Shown here piece after piece: positions 7,374 to 15,094 of a DNA stretch of 26,326 nucleotides. The notes beneath the pieces were generated by a model that was not told where the DNA came from, did no database searches, and saw only the letters and a program-made list of their open reading frames with translations. Source of the stretch: Labilithrix sp. (GTDB taxonomy: Bacteria; Myxococcota; Polyangia; Polyangiales; Polyangiaceae); NCBI GenBank assembly GCA_028287035.1, contig JAQBQL010000225.1, positions 1-26,326 of the forward strand, given 5' to 3'. Every line of letters begins with the position of its first letter. Position 1 is the first letter of the stretch. A program made the position numbers and the translations under genes.

Positions 7374-9557
7374 ATGACCCGTCCGAGGCTCCCGGGCTCG
7401 ATCCGCTTTCGGCTCTTCCTGGTGAGCTTTGCGGTCTGCCTGAGCATCGTGACGGCGCTGCTCGTGTACCTGCCCTCGATGTACATCGCTTCGCTGAATC
7501 GCTCGCTGGAGGCGAAGGCGTCGACGTACGGCAAGCTCCTCTCCAAGGAGTCCGAGTCGGCCGTGGCGTTCGACGACCACGAGACGGCGCGCGAGGTGTT
7601 CTCGGCCGCGGCCCAGGACTCGGACGTCCGGTCCATCGCGCTCTTCAAGGACAACGGTGAGCCGCTGCACACCTTCGGCGACCCCGTCGAGAACGCACCG
7701 ACGAGTGGCGCCGAGGTCGTCGACCTGCGCGTCCTGCGCGTCGGTCGAGCGGTCCGCGCCGTGTCCCCGGTCGTCGCGAAGGAGGGTGCCCGCGGGTACG
7801 TCGTCGTCGAGCTCTCCACCGAGGCCGTCGACGCCGAGAAGCGTCGCGTCGAGGGGATCGCCGGCGCGTGCTTCGGGATCGCGCTGGTCGCGGCGTTCGC
7901 GGGTGCCTGGTACGTGGGGCGCTCGCTGGCGCGGCGCCTCGGCGGCCTGGCGGCTGCCACTCGCCGCGTCGCCGCCGGTGATCTCTCGGCTCCGCCGGTC
8001 GAAGACTTCGACGCCGACGAGGTCGGAGAGCTCGTCGGCGCGTTCAACACGATGCAGACGAAGCTGAAGGACCTCGTCGAGGCGATGCAGAAGTCTGCCG
8101 ACGAGGAACAGGCGCGCCTCGACGGCCTCGTCCGCGCCCGCACCGCCGAGCTGGCCGAACGGAATGCGGACATGCGGCTCGTCCTCGACCACGTCGGGCA
8201 GGGCCTCTTCACGATCGACACCACGGGCCAGGTGATCGGCGAGCGCTCGCGCGTCGTGGAGACCTGGTTCGGCGTTCCCGACGCGAGCGCCACGGTCGGC
8301 AGCGTCATCGCCGGCACCAACGAGGAGCTCAAGGCGCGCCTCGAGATGGGGTGGGCGCAGGTCGTCGAGGACGTTCTCCCGCTCGACATCGCCATCGCCG
8401 AGATGCCCAGCAAGATGGAGCGGGGGGGACGCAGCTACGAGATCGCGTACACGCCGATCCACGGACGCGAGGGTCTCTGCCGCGCGCTCGTCGTGGTCTC
8501 CGATTGCACGAGCGAGGTCGAGCGCGCCCGCGCCCAGGCCGCGCAGGCCGAATCGATCAACATGTTCGAGCGCATCCTCGCCGACCGTCGCGGATTCCTC
8601 GACTTCTTCGCGGAGGCCTCCGGGATGGTGAGCGTGATCGCCACGTCCACCGAGGTCAGCGTGACGCTCGTGCGCACGCTCCACACGCTCAAGGGCAACG
8701 CCGCAGTCATGGGGCTCGACATCGTCGCCGCGTGCTGCCACGCGCTCGAGGACGACCTCGAGCAGAGCGGCGGGTTCTCGGCGCGCCATCTCCAGCGGCT
8801 CCAGGAGTCATGGGCCGCCATCGCCACGAAGACGCGCTCGTTCGCCGGTGAGGAGACCCGCGGCGTTCGCCTCACGAAGGAGGACCTCGACGCGCTTTCG
8901 CGCGACGTCGCGAACCGGCTCCCGCGCACCACGCTCCTCGAGCGCATCGAGCGCCTCGGCCTCGATCCGGCGAAGCCTCACCTCGAGCGTCTCGCCGACC
9001 AGGGCGCCCGCCTCGCAGCTCGCCTCGACAAGAGCGTGAAGGTGTCCGTCGACTCGGACGACGTCCGGCTCTTCGAGGCGCCCTGGGGCCCGTTCTTCGG
9101 ATCCCTCGTGCACGTCGTGCGCAACGCCGTCGACCATGGCCTCGAGCCCGAGGACGAGCGGCTCCGTACTGGCAAGAACCCGCGCGGTCACATCGCTCTC
9201 CGCGCGTTCGAGACCGCGAGCGAGCTGGTCTTCGAGCTCGCCGACGACGGCCGCGGGGTGGACTGGGCGCGCGTCGCCGCGAAGGCCCGCCTGCACGGGC
9301 TGCCCTGCACCACGCAGCACGAGGCGACCGAGGTGCTGTTCCACGACGGTGTGAGCACCCGTGACTCGGTGAGCGAGCTCTCCGGGCGCGGCGTCGGTCT
9401 CGGCGCGGTGCGCGCGGAGTGTCGTGCGCTCGGCGGGCACGTGCGCGTCAGCTCCCGGACCGGCGACGGTCTCACCATCTCCTTTCGCTTCCCGAAACCG
9501 AAGTCGTTCGATCCGGTGAAGCGCCGTGTCGCCGACACCATCGCGCCCGGCGAATGA
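7374..9557 (+). CDS. Membrane CheA-like histidine kinase (periplasmic sensor, HAMP, PAS-like, HPt, ATPase)
   Basis: 727 aa. Order: TM1 (about 13-37); a periplasmic domain resembling CHASE8 (about 40-155, with the ESAVAFDDHETAREVF block); TM2 (about 161-181); HAMP (about 182-235); a short coiled coil; a PAS-like domain (about 262-380); an HPt domain with phospho-acceptor His437 in LHTLKGNA; and a CheA-type ATPase. The ATPase N-box is HVVRNAVDHGLEP (Asn584), the G1 box ADDGRGVD (624-630), and the G2 box SGRGVGLG (670-677). The HPt and N-box sequences are CheA-like rather than HisKA-like. There is no P2 domain, and the protein ends shortly after the ATPase, so the CheW-like P5 domain is absent. 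The ATG at 7374 has a GGAGAG upstream. The stop overlaps a possible ATG for the next frame (ATGA at 9554), so this gene heads an operon with the CheX- and CheY-like genes. It probably senses an extracytoplasmic cue and phosphorylates the CheY-like protein (inference). Confidence 0.9.
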   Translation: MTRPRLPGSIRFRLFLVSFAVCLSIVTALLVYLPSMYIASLNRSLEAKASTYGKLLSKESESAVAFDDHETAREVFSAAAQDSDVRSIALFKDNGEPLHTFGDPVENAPTSGAEVVDLRVLRVGRAVRAVSPVVAKEGARGYVVVELSTEAVDAEKRRVEGIAGACFGIALVAAFAGAWYVGRSLARRLGGLAAATRRVAAGDLSAPPVEDFDADEVGELVGAFNTMQTKLKDLVEAMQKSADEEQARLDGLVRARTAELAERNADMRLVLDHVGQGLFTIDTTGQVIGERSRVVETWFGVPDASATVGSVIAGTNEELKARLEMGWAQVVEDVLPLDIAIAEMPSKMERGGRSYEIAYTPIHGREGLCRALVVVSDCTSEVERARAQAAQAESINMFERILADRRGFLDFFAEASGMVSVIATSTEVSVTLVRTLHTLKGNAAVMGLDIVAACCHALEDDLEQSGGFSARHLQRLQESWAAIATKTRSFAGEETRGVRLTKEDLDALSRDVANRLPRTTLLERIERLGLDPAKPHLERLADQGARLAARLDKSVKVSVDSDDVRLFEAPWGPFFGSLVHVVRNAVDHGLEPEDERLRTGKNPRGHIALRAFETASELVFELADDGRGVDWARVAAKARLHGLPCTTQHEATEVLFHDGVSTRDSVSELSGRGVGLGAVRAECRALGGHVRVSSRTGDGLTISFRFPKPKSFDPVKRRVADTIAPGE

Positions 9558-9598
9558 CCCTCCACCCCAGCAACGCAAGCGGCAAGGAATCGAGACTG

Positions 9599-10153
9599 AT
9601 GTCCCACTCGGCGCGTGAAGCACTCGAAACTCTCCTGGTCCGCTCGGCCCTCGACACGCTCACCTGGAGCGAGCAGTCGTTCGCCTTGGCGGGCACCGCT
9701 GCGGTGCCGACCTTCGACCGCGCTCAGGACCCGATGACGTTCATCGCGACCATCGGCTTCGCGGGCGAGAAGATCCGGGGCTCCGTCGTGCTCATCACGT
9801 CGGCCGCGGTGATCTGCGCGATGCAGCCGGAGACCCTCCGCGTCGAGGCCTCGGCCGAGCCCGCCGCCCGCGATCTCCTCGGAGAGCTCTCGAACATGGT
9901 CCTCGGCCGCCTCAAGAACAACCTCTTGAAGCACGGAGTGCTCGTCCTCCTCGCGACGCCCACGACCACTGCGTCGGGCCGCGATCTCGTGGTCTCCGCC
10001 GGCGACGGTGCACCACGCTGGCACGCGCTGACGTGCGGCGCGGGAACGATCTTTCTGCGGGTTGCAGCGGAATTCGCTGCCGATGTCGTGCTCGATCCTG
10101 GCTCATCGAAGGCGGAAGCTCCGATGGACGAGGGCGAGCTCACGTTTCTATGA
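9599..10153 (+). CDS. CheX-like chemotaxis phosphatase
   Basis: 184 aa from the ATG at 9599, preceded by AAGGA about 11 bases upstream. An alternative ATG at 9554 overlaps the kinase stop and adds 15 residues. The central segment DLLGELSNMVLGRLKNNLLKHG (about 92-113) carries the ExxN signature of the CheC/CheX/FliY family, with Glu96 and Asn99 as the likely dephosphorylation pair. Alternating strands surround it (TFIATIGFAGEKIRGSVVLITS and LVVSAGD). CheX proteins speed up loss of the phosphate from CheY-P, so this should terminate signalling by its operon partner. It sits between the kinase and the receiver with overlapping or abutting ends, which strongly supports that role. The C-terminal 20 residues look unstructured. 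Family assignment is by motif and context, with fairly good confidence. Confidence 0.8.
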   Translation: MSHSAREALETLLVRSALDTLTWSEQSFALAGTAAVPTFDRAQDPMTFIATIGFAGEKIRGSVVLITSAAVICAMQPETLRVEASAEPAARDLLGELSNMVLGRLKNNLLKHGVLVLLATPTTTASGRDLVVSAGDGAPRWHALTCGAGTIFLRVAAEFAADVVLDPGSSKAEAPMDEGELTFL

Positions 10154-10160
10154 AGGAGGA
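10153..10160 (+). promoter_or_regulatory. Strong Shine-Dalgarno for the CheY-like gene
   Basis: AAGGAGGA sits 4 bases before the ATG at 10165, and its first A is the last base of the upstream CheX-like stop codon. It is one of the few textbook ribosome sites in the window. It selects 10165 over the in-frame ATG at 10150. The arrangement suggests high, translationally coupled output of the receiver compared with kinase and phosphatase. Confidence 0.85.
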
Positions 10161-10164
10161 TGTA

Positions 10165-10542
10165 ATGGGCAAGAAGGTCATGGTCATCGACGATTCATTC
10201 ATGGTTCGCCAGCAGGTGGGGCGCGTCCTCAAGGGGGCGGGCTTCGAGGTGATCGAGGCCGGCGACGGTATCGAGGCGCTCGAGCGGCTCGCCGCCACCA
10301 CCGGCGTCGCGCTCATCATCTGCGACGTCAACATGCCGCGCATGAACGGCATCGACTTCCTGGAGAACATGCGGAAGAACAGCGCCTATGCGGGGCTTCC
10401 GGTGGTGATGCTCACCACCGAGGGACAGGTCGAGCTCGTCCAGCAGGCAAAGAGCCTGGGAGCGAAGGCCTGGATGACCAAGCCGTTCAAGCCCGAGCAC
10501 ATCATCGCTGCAGCGACGAAGCTGACCGCGACCGCCGCGTGA
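10165..10542 (+). CDS. CheY-like single-domain response regulator
   Basis: 125 aa, exactly one receiver domain and no output domain. The acidic pocket is Asp9-Asp10. The phospho-acceptor is Asp54 in LIICDVNMPRMNG, the switch Thr is at 84/85 in VVMLTTE, and the conserved Lys is Lys106 in WMTKPFKPE. All key receiver residues are present, so the protein should accept phosphate from the HPt His of the upstream kinase and be cleared by the CheX-like phosphatase. With no DNA-binding or enzymatic output, its target is probably a protein, for example a motility engine or another kinase. It is the third gene of the operon and the best translated, judged by its ribosome site. The stop lies 16 bases from the convergent stop of the barrel gene at 10559, with no hairpin terminator visible between them. 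Confidence 0.95.
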   Translation: MGKKVMVIDDSFMVRQQVGRVLKGAGFEVIEAGDGIEALERLAATTGVALIICDVNMPRMNGIDFLENMRKNSAYAGLPVVMLTTEGQVELVQQAKSLGAKAWMTKPFKPEHIIAAATKLTATAA

Positions 10543-10558
10543 GGCGGAAAAACCCTTT

Positions 10559-11353
10559 CTACAGGTCGAACCAGCCGCCGAGGCCCGCGGAGAGGCCGAT
10601 GTGGAAGATGTGAAGGTCGTTCGAGACCTCGACGGCGGTGCCGCCCTCCGAGGTGGTCGTCGAGCGCTTGCCGGTCAGCGGAATGTTCGCGATGGGACCG
10701 GCGTGGAAGAAGAAGTGCTGCATCGGGGCGAAGACGAACTGCGGGTCCAGGTCGAGCGACAGCGCCGTGTCGGTCGTCCGGCTCGACGACGTCTTGCCTT
10801 TTCCGTCGTCCGCCGTCGATTTCGAGCTCAGCGAGTAGAACGCGAAGCCCGCGCGCGGCCAGAATGCCAGCGTACTGGTCAGCGGCAGCACGTAACCGAC
10901 GCGCGGCGCGATACCGAGCGCCGTCACGGTCGGCGCGTCGGACGATTGCGTCGCCTCGGAGCCGTTGGTCGTCGTCACCACCTTGTGTGACCCGCCGAGA
11001 CCGAGACCGAGGACGAGCGCGCCGCCGATCGTGAGGTGCGGGATGACGGCGTAGTCGAAGGCGATGCGCGGGATGGTGTGCGGGTTGACGGTGATCGAGG
11101 GCTCGCGGCCGATGAGGAGGGCGACGGATACCGACGAATCGGACTCGGTGACGTCGACGTTGTTGTTCTGCGTCCGGTCGACGCTCTCGCGGCTGTACCC
11201 GAGGAGCGGCATGAGCCGGTCCGCGGTGACGATGAGCTGGCCCTTCTCGCCGAAGCCGTTGGCTTCCTGGGCCGAGGCGGTGCCCTCCGCGAGAGCCGCG
11301 ACGAGGCCGGTGAACGCGAAGGAGACCGCGAGAGTCGAGGAGGTGCGCTTCAT
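10559..11353 (-). CDS. Probable outer-membrane beta-barrel protein, function unknown
   Basis: 264 aa with a signal peptide (MKRTSS start, cleavage after TASA near residue 28). The mature part begins NGFGEKGQLIVTADRLMPLLGYS and continues as alternating beta-rich, Gly- and Ser-rich segments (AFDYAVIPHLTIGGALVLGLG, TALGIAPRVGYVLPL, FWPRAGFAFYSLSSKS, FVFAPMQHFFFHAGPIANIPL). It ends in LSAGLGGWFDL, a C-terminus with a penultimate acidic residue and aromatic residues, as in many barrels. The FGEKGQ...ITADR start is a form I associate with a family of myxobacterial outer-membrane proteins (from memory). No enzyme motif is visible. A -10-like hexamer sits 6 bases upstream of the ATG, so the transcript is probably leaderless. 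Confidence 0.8.
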   Translation of the reverse strand: MKRTSSTLAVSFAFTGLVAALAEGTASAQEANGFGEKGQLIVTADRLMPLLGYSRESVDRTQNNNVDVTESDSSVSVALLIGREPSITVNPHTIPRIAFDYAVIPHLTIGGALVLGLGLGGSHKVVTTTNGSEATQSSDAPTVTALGIAPRVGYVLPLTSTLAFWPRAGFAFYSLSSKSTADDGKGKTSSSRTTDTALSLDLDPQFVFAPMQHFFFHAGPIANIPLTGKRSTTTSEGGTAVEVSNDLHIFHIGLSAGLGGWFDL

Positions 11354-11359
11354 GGGGCC

Positions 11360-11389
11360 ACGTTAGCCGCACGAGCGCGCGGCGCTCAA
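11360..11389 (-). promoter_or_regulatory. Predicted leaderless promoter of the barrel gene at 10559-11353
   Basis: On the minus strand, TAACGT (11360-11365) is a -10 candidate with 6 bases between it and the ATG. A TTGAGC -35 candidate lies at 11384-11389 with an 18-base spacer. No Shine-Dalgarno is present. Confidence 0.5.
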
Positions 11390-11406
11390 GGCCCGCCAGA
11401 CACGGG

Positions 11407-11739
11407 TCAGACGGCGCTGCGGACCTTCGTCCAGAGCGAACGGACGATCGGGTACTCGAAGTCCTCGCCCTCGAGCACGCGGACCGCAGCCAGGATGTGG
11501 AACCCCATGAAGACGGGGATCGCGAGCCCGCACGTCGCGAGGCTGACGAGGGTCCCGAGGCCCGACCAGAGGAGCGCCTGGAGCGCCTGACGCGAGGCGA
11601 ACGACGAACGGTCACGCTCGAGGAAGTAGACGAAGAGCGGCGCCAGGAACCACGCGAAGCACGTACCACCGTGGGCGATCGCCGCCGCGAGGCGCTCGTT
11701 CTGCGTGGGGCCCGACGACGCGAAGGACATGCTGTTCAT
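11407..11739 (-). CDS. DUF4870-type small membrane protein
   Basis: About 110 aa. The segment NERLAAAIAHGGTCFAWFLAPLFVYFLERDRSSFASRQALQALLWSGLG matches the typical DUF4870 opening: ER, an AH, a first hydrophobic helix ending in PLFVYF, then an acidic loop and a conserved HA/RQA-QAL helix. A second hydrophobic hairpin follows (TLVSLATCGLAIPVFMGFHILAAVRVLEGEDFEYP). It predicts about three to four membrane segments. The function of the family is not established. Starts are possible at 11787 (GTG), 11739 and 11730. I chose 11739 because the extra N-terminal residues are poorly conserved in character and would overlap the promoter of the divergent gene. It is preceded on the same strand by nothing within 80 bases. 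Confidence 0.75.
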   Translation of the reverse strand: MNSMSFASSGPTQNERLAAAIAHGGTCFAWFLAPLFVYFLERDRSSFASRQALQALLWSGLGTLVSLATCGLAIPVFMGFHILAAVRVLEGEDFEYPIVRSLWTKVRSAV

Positions 11740-11807
11740 GCCCACTGGTCGCCCGGACGCTCCGGCAAATTTCAGCCGTTCGAGCACTTTTTGGTCGCCC
11801 CCGGCGC

Positions 11808-11813
11808 TATGCT
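11808..11813 (+). promoter_or_regulatory. -10-like TATGCT before the Cys-rich gene
   Basis: TATGCT ends exactly 6 bases before the GTG at 11820. No good -35 is seen at the usual distance. The spacing predicts a leaderless transcript, and it supports the GTG as the start. Confidence 0.45.
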
Positions 11814-11819
11814 CGGAGC

Positions 11820-12311
11820 GTGAACGGCCGCCTCCGCCTCGCCATCACGTTCCTGAGCGGGGCGGGCCTCGTCGTGGCGGTCGCCTGCGACCGGCGCGGG
11901 GCGACGCCGGCCGCCACCTGCAGCGTCGACGTGGACTGCGTGCCCGGCAGCTACTGCAGCGACGGCGTGTGCGCCGCCGGGTCCGACGGCGGCTTCCCCG
12001 ACGGGGGCACGACCGCCTGTGTGAGCCCGGGGTCGCAGTGCACGCAGGACACCGACTGCTGCTCGCCCCCCTGCCTCGCGGGGGGACGCTGCGCGGGCGG
12101 CGGGCTCGGCAGCAGCTCCGGGTCCACGGGGACGAGCGGCGGCACGAGCGGGTCGAGCGGCGCCAGCGGCAACACGACCAGCGGCGGATCCAGCGGATCG
12201 AGCGGCACGACGAGCAGCGGCGGAAGCTGCCAGCCCCTCTACGGGCTCTGCAGCTTCGACGCCGAGTGTTGCTTCGGTCTGGCGTGCGGCTCTACCGGCA
12301 GCTGCCAGTAG
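11820..12311 (+). CDS. Cys-rich exported protein with Ser/Gly linker
   Basis: 163 aa, GTG start. A hydrophobic leader ends near VAVAC, a possible but imperfect lipobox. There are three short Cys-rich modules. Residues about 34-51 run CSVDVDCVPGSYCSDGVC. Residues about 67-91 hold CVSPGSQCTQDTDCCSPPCLAGGRC. The last module, after a roughly 40-residue Ser/Gly/Thr linker, has CQPLYGLCSFDAECCFGLACGSTGSC. The CCxxxxC patterns resemble small knottin-like or Dickkopf-type disulfide domains often found on myxobacterial surface proteins. The linker is nearly repetitive (SGGTSG, SSGASG, SGGSSG). The function is unknown; a surface binding or inhibitor role is plausible but not shown. It converges with fabI, whose stop is only 10 bases beyond. 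Confidence 0.75.
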   Translation: MNGRLRLAITFLSGAGLVVAVACDRRGATPAATCSVDVDCVPGSYCSDGVCAAGSDGGFPDGGTTACVSPGSQCTQDTDCCSPPCLAGGRCAGGGLGSSSGSTGTSGGTSGSSGASGNTTSGGSSGSSGTTSSGGSCQPLYGLCSFDAECCFGLACGSTGSCQ

Positions 12312-12321
12312 CGCGCCCTCC

Positions 12322-13206
12322 TCAGAGCGCCTTGCCCATGGCGTGGAAGCCCTTGTCCACGTAGACGGTGGTGCCGGTGATGCCCGTGCCGTGCGGGCTC
12401 GCGAGGAACGCCGCGGTCGCGCCGACCTCGCGCGCCTCGAGCGCCTCGGGGAGCGGCGAGTTCGCCTTGCAGTAATCGATCATCTCCCCGATGAACCCGA
12501 TGGCGCTCGCCGCACGGGAGGCGAGGGGCCCGGCGCTGATGCAGTTGACGCGGTGACCCCACTTGCGACCGGCCTCGAACGCGAGGAGCTTCGTGTCGCT
12601 CTCGAGCGCGGCCTTCGCGGTGCTCATGCCGCCGCCGTAACCCGGGATCACGCGCTCGGCGGCCATGTACGAGAGCGAGAGGAACGAGCCGCCCTTCCGC
12701 ATGATCGGGCCGAAGCGCTGCACCATCGCCACGTTCGAGTACGCGCTGACCCCGATCGCGCCGAGGTAGCCCTTCCGGCTCGTCTCGAGCAGCGGGTTCT
12801 TCACCTCGGACCCGTTCGCCAGCGAGTGCACCACGATGTCGACGCACGACTCGCCGAAGTCCGCCTTGAGCCGGTCGACCGAGCCCTGGATGCTCACGTC
12901 GCCGTGCTCCTTGTACCGCTTGTTCTCGCGCACCTCGGCGGGCATGTCGTCGTGGACGTCGAACTCGGCGTCGAGCGGGTAGATGCGCTCGAACGCCATC
13001 TTCGTGCCGTCCGCCATCACCAGCGACTCGTCGAGCTTCCCGCGGCGGAGAAGGGTCTGGAAGATGCCGAGCGCGGGCGGCCAGGTGCCGACGCACACCG
13101 TGGCGCCGGCCTCCGCGAGGGACTTCGCGATGGCGAAGCCGAACCCGCCGTCATCTGCGACACCAGCGACGAATGCACGCTTGCCCGTGAGGTCGATGCT
13201 CAGCAT
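12322..13206 (-). CDS. fabI: Enoyl-[acyl-carrier-protein] reductase, chloroplast-like FabI
   Basis: 294 aa. It catalyses the last step of each fatty-acid elongation cycle, the NAD(P)H-dependent reduction of trans-2-enoyl-ACP. It is a short-chain dehydrogenase fold: N-terminal nucleotide motif [25 protein letters not shown] (about 11-35), [11 protein letters not shown] (125-135), and the active-site block with Tyr180, Tyr190 and Lys198 in [39 protein letters not shown] follows. The length, the [23 protein letters not shown] segment and the acidic insert with ENKRYKE (about 84-100) match plant and chlamydial enzymes, as I recall them, much better than the E. coli type of about 262 residues. The ATG at 13206 is chosen because homology begins at [10 protein letters not shown]; the frame is open to 13245. 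The gene stands alone, with no other fatty-acid gene in the window. Confidence 0.95.
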   Translation of the reverse strand: MLSIDLTGKRAFVAGVADDGGFGFAIAKSLAEAGATVCVGTWPPALGIFQTLLRRGKLDESLVMADGTKMAFERIYPLDAEFDVHDDMPAEVRENKRYKEHGDVSIQGSVDRLKADFGESCVDIVVHSLANGSEVKNPLLETSRKGYLGAIGVSAYSNVAMVQRFGPIMRKGGSFLSLSYMAAERVIPGYGGGMSTAKAALESDTKLLAFEAGRKWGHRVNCISAGPLASRAASAIGFIGEMIDYCKANSPLPEALEAREVGATAAFLASPHGTGITGTTVYVDKGFHAMGKAL

Positions 13207-13207
13207 G

Positions 13208-13254
13208 CCGGCGTTTTGCCCCGGAGGGGTCCGCGCGCCAACCAAAAACGCCGG
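13208..13254. repeat. Inverted repeat in the fabI/GH44 divergent region
   Basis: A perfect 10-bp inverted repeat has arms CCGGCGTTTT at 13208-13217 and AAAACGCCGG at 13245-13254, with a 27-base spacer. The spacer itself contains CCCC-GGA-GGGG. It fills most of the 71-base region between the two start codons. The arm nearest fabI ends two bases from its ATG. It could be an operator or, in the fabI leader RNA, a hairpin over the start site. Confidence 0.5.
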
Positions 13255-13263
13255 ATCTGCGGG

Positions 13264-13269
13264 TATAAG
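13264..13269 (+). promoter_or_regulatory. -10-like TATAAG before the GH44 gene
   Basis: TATAAG, five of six matches to the -10 consensus, ends 8 bases before the ATG at 13278. No convincing -35 is visible. A weak AAGGG purine run overlaps the box. Transcription from here would start at or within two bases of the ATG. Confidence 0.4.
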
Positions 13270-13277
13270 GGTCGAAC

Positions 13278-15083
13278 ATGCGCAGCCGTTCGCTCCCCGC
13301 GCCCTTCCGCTCTCGCCTCTTGCCCCCGCTGTTCCTGCTCGCCGCCGGCGCGTCGGGCGCGCTGGGCCTCGGCTGCGAGAGCTGCCAGCGCACGAAGGAG
13401 ACGGCCACGCCCGTGCCGAGCGGCAGCGTGAGCGTCGCCGGCCCGGTGCTCCTCGCGCCCGACGGCGGGAAGGTCCGCGCGGCCGGCGCCATCTCCGAGC
13501 AGATGGCGATGATGGTGGCCGGCCCCACCCCGAGCGGCGGCAAGATCTCGGGGGCGACCACGCCGATGGTCGTCGAGTGCAAGGCCCCGGGCCAGCCGGT
13601 GAGCCCGACGATCTTCGGTATTGCGTGGGCCGACACCGACAAGGAGATCGGCGCGACGGCGCACCGGTGGGGCGGCAACACGACGAGCCGGTACAATCCC
13701 AAGATCGCGGCGTGGAACACGACGTTCAGCTGGTTCTGGCAGAACATCAAGATCGACTCGCACGAGGTGTTCCTCGGCAAGGTGGCGGAGAAGGGCGGGC
13801 TCGCCGCCATCACCGTGCCGATCATGGGCTGGGTCGCCAAGGACACGAGCAGCGCGTCGTTCCCGGTCTCGGCGGTCGGGCCGCAGGAGAAGACCGATCC
13901 CGATCATCCGGATTTCGGTAACGGGATGAAGCCCGACGGCAAGACGCCCATCCCGTCGCCCGACCCCACGAAGACCAGCGTGAAGATCACGCCCGAGGAC
14001 GTCGGCGCCTTCGTCACGTCGGTCCGCGCGTACGAGAAGAAGATCGGCAAGCGGATGGTGTTCGAGTGGATCCTCGACAACGAGCCGGGGCTCTGGAACA
14101 CCACGCATCGCGACGTCCACCCGCAGCCGATGACGTACGACGAGCTCCTCGAGAAGACGATCGCCTTCGCCACCGCGATCCGCAAGGCCGACCCGGACGC
14201 GGTCATCGCGGGCCCCGCCTCGTACGGCTGGTGGGAGTACTTCTACAGCACGAAGGACCACGACGAGGGCTTCCGCAGCAAGCCGGATCGCAAGGCGCAC
14301 GGCGACGTGCCGCTCCTCCAGTGGTACCTGTCGAAGCTCGCCGAGCACGAGAAGAAGACGGGCGTGAAGCTCCTCGACGTGCTCGACGTGCACATCTATC
14401 CGCAGGCCGACAAGGTCCAGGGGCCGGACGGGAAGGGCGGCGACGGCGGCGGCGAGACCGACCGCAAGACCAACGACCTCCGTTTCCGTACGACCCGCTC
14501 GCTCTGGGACCGCAATTACCAGGACGAGTCGTGGATCAAGGAGAACGTCTACCTGATCCCGCGCATGAAGGAGCTCATCGCCCAGAGCTATCCCGGGCTC
14601 GGCTTCCAGATCGGCGAGTACAACTTCGGCGCCGAGGCGCATCCGGCGGGCGGTGTGGCCCTCGCCGAGGTGCTCGGCCGCTTCGCGCTGAACGGCGTCA
14701 GCCATGCCTTCTACTGGACATTTCCCGAGAAGCCGAAGCCCGCGTACTGGGCATTCCGCGCGTATCGCAACTACGACGGAAACGGCGGACACTTCCTCGA
14801 GCAGATCGTTCCGTCCAGCTCGCCGAGCGGCACCTCGCTCTATGCGTCGCACGACGAGGCCGGCAAGAAGTGGGTCCTGATCGCCCTCAATTTCAGCGCC
14901 GACCGGCCGCACGACGCGAGCATCGAGCTCCGGGGCTGCGCCGCGCCGGGCGCCCTGAAGTCCTTCGTCTACACGGGGGCCGAGTCGGGATTCGTCGGGG
15001 GCGACGCGAAGATCACCGGCAACAAGCTCGAGATGAAGCTGCCGCCGTACTCGATCAGCGTGTTCGAGCTGGCGACGCCCTGA
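13278..15083 (+). CDS. Glycoside hydrolase family 44 endoglucanase/xyloglucanase, exported
   Basis: 601 aa. An N-terminal hydrophobic leader ends in GLGCESC (Cys33), so it is a candidate lipoprotein, though the lipobox is not ideal. A linker of about 60 residues follows. The catalytic part (about 95-520) shows the GH44 hallmark [12 protein letters not shown] (129-140), WFWQNIKID (152-160), the acid/base Glu269 in [19 protein letters not shown] (370-376), and the nucleophile Glu447 in [11 protein letters not shown]-terminal beta sandwich (about 520-601), ending [11 protein letters not shown], is typical for the family. GH44 enzymes cut beta-1,4-glucan or xyloglucan. With the GH5 lipoprotein at 1356 the window encodes two candidate surface cellulases, though they are 12 kb apart and not in one operon. 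The dehydrogenase gene begins 11 bases downstream on the same strand. Confidence 0.93.
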   Translation: MRSRSLPAPFRSRLLPPLFLLAAGASGALGLGCESCQRTKETATPVPSGSVSVAGPVLLAPDGGKVRAAGAISEQMAMMVAGPTPSGGKISGATTPMVVECKAPGQPVSPTIFGIAWADTDKEIGATAHRWGGNTTSRYNPKIAAWNTTFSWFWQNIKIDSHEVFLGKVAEKGGLAAITVPIMGWVAKDTSSASFPVSAVGPQEKTDPDHPDFGNGMKPDGKTPIPSPDPTKTSVKITPEDVGAFVTSVRAYEKKIGKRMVFEWILDNEPGLWNTTHRDVHPQPMTYDELLEKTIAFATAIRKADPDAVIAGPASYGWWEYFYSTKDHDEGFRSKPDRKAHGDVPLLQWYLSKLAEHEKKTGVKLLDVLDVHIYPQADKVQGPDGKGGDGGGETDRKTNDLRFRTTRSLWDRNYQDESWIKENVYLIPRMKELIAQSYPGLGFQIGEYNFGAEAHPAGGVALAEVLGRFALNGVSHAFYWTFPEKPKPAYWAFRAYRNYDGNGGHFLEQIVPSSSPSGTSLYASHDEAGKKWVLIALNFSADRPHDASIELRGCAAPGALKSFVYTGAESGFVGGDAKITGNKLEMKLPPYSISVFELATP

Positions 15084-15094
15084 TCGGGGAGGCC

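Noticed and set aside
7265..8413. N-terminal extension of the cytochrome c peroxidase
   Set aside because: The extension is antisense to the kinase and precedes a clear lipoprotein signal starting at 7264.
9096..9514. Further array copies inside the histidine kinase (TTCGGATCCCT at 9096-9106, GAAGTCGTTCGATCC at 9500-9514)
   Set aside because: Both fall in conserved or ordinary codons (FGSL, PKSFDP) of a real gene and match only part of the unit; codon preference explains them.
10543..10558. Terminator between the CheY-like gene and the barrel gene
   Set aside because: It is a short A-run then CCCTTT with no stem.
11371..11385. Hairpin GAGCGC-GCG-GCGCTC as a terminator
   Set aside because: No U-tract on either side, and it lies between the -10 and -35 of the barrel gene promoter.
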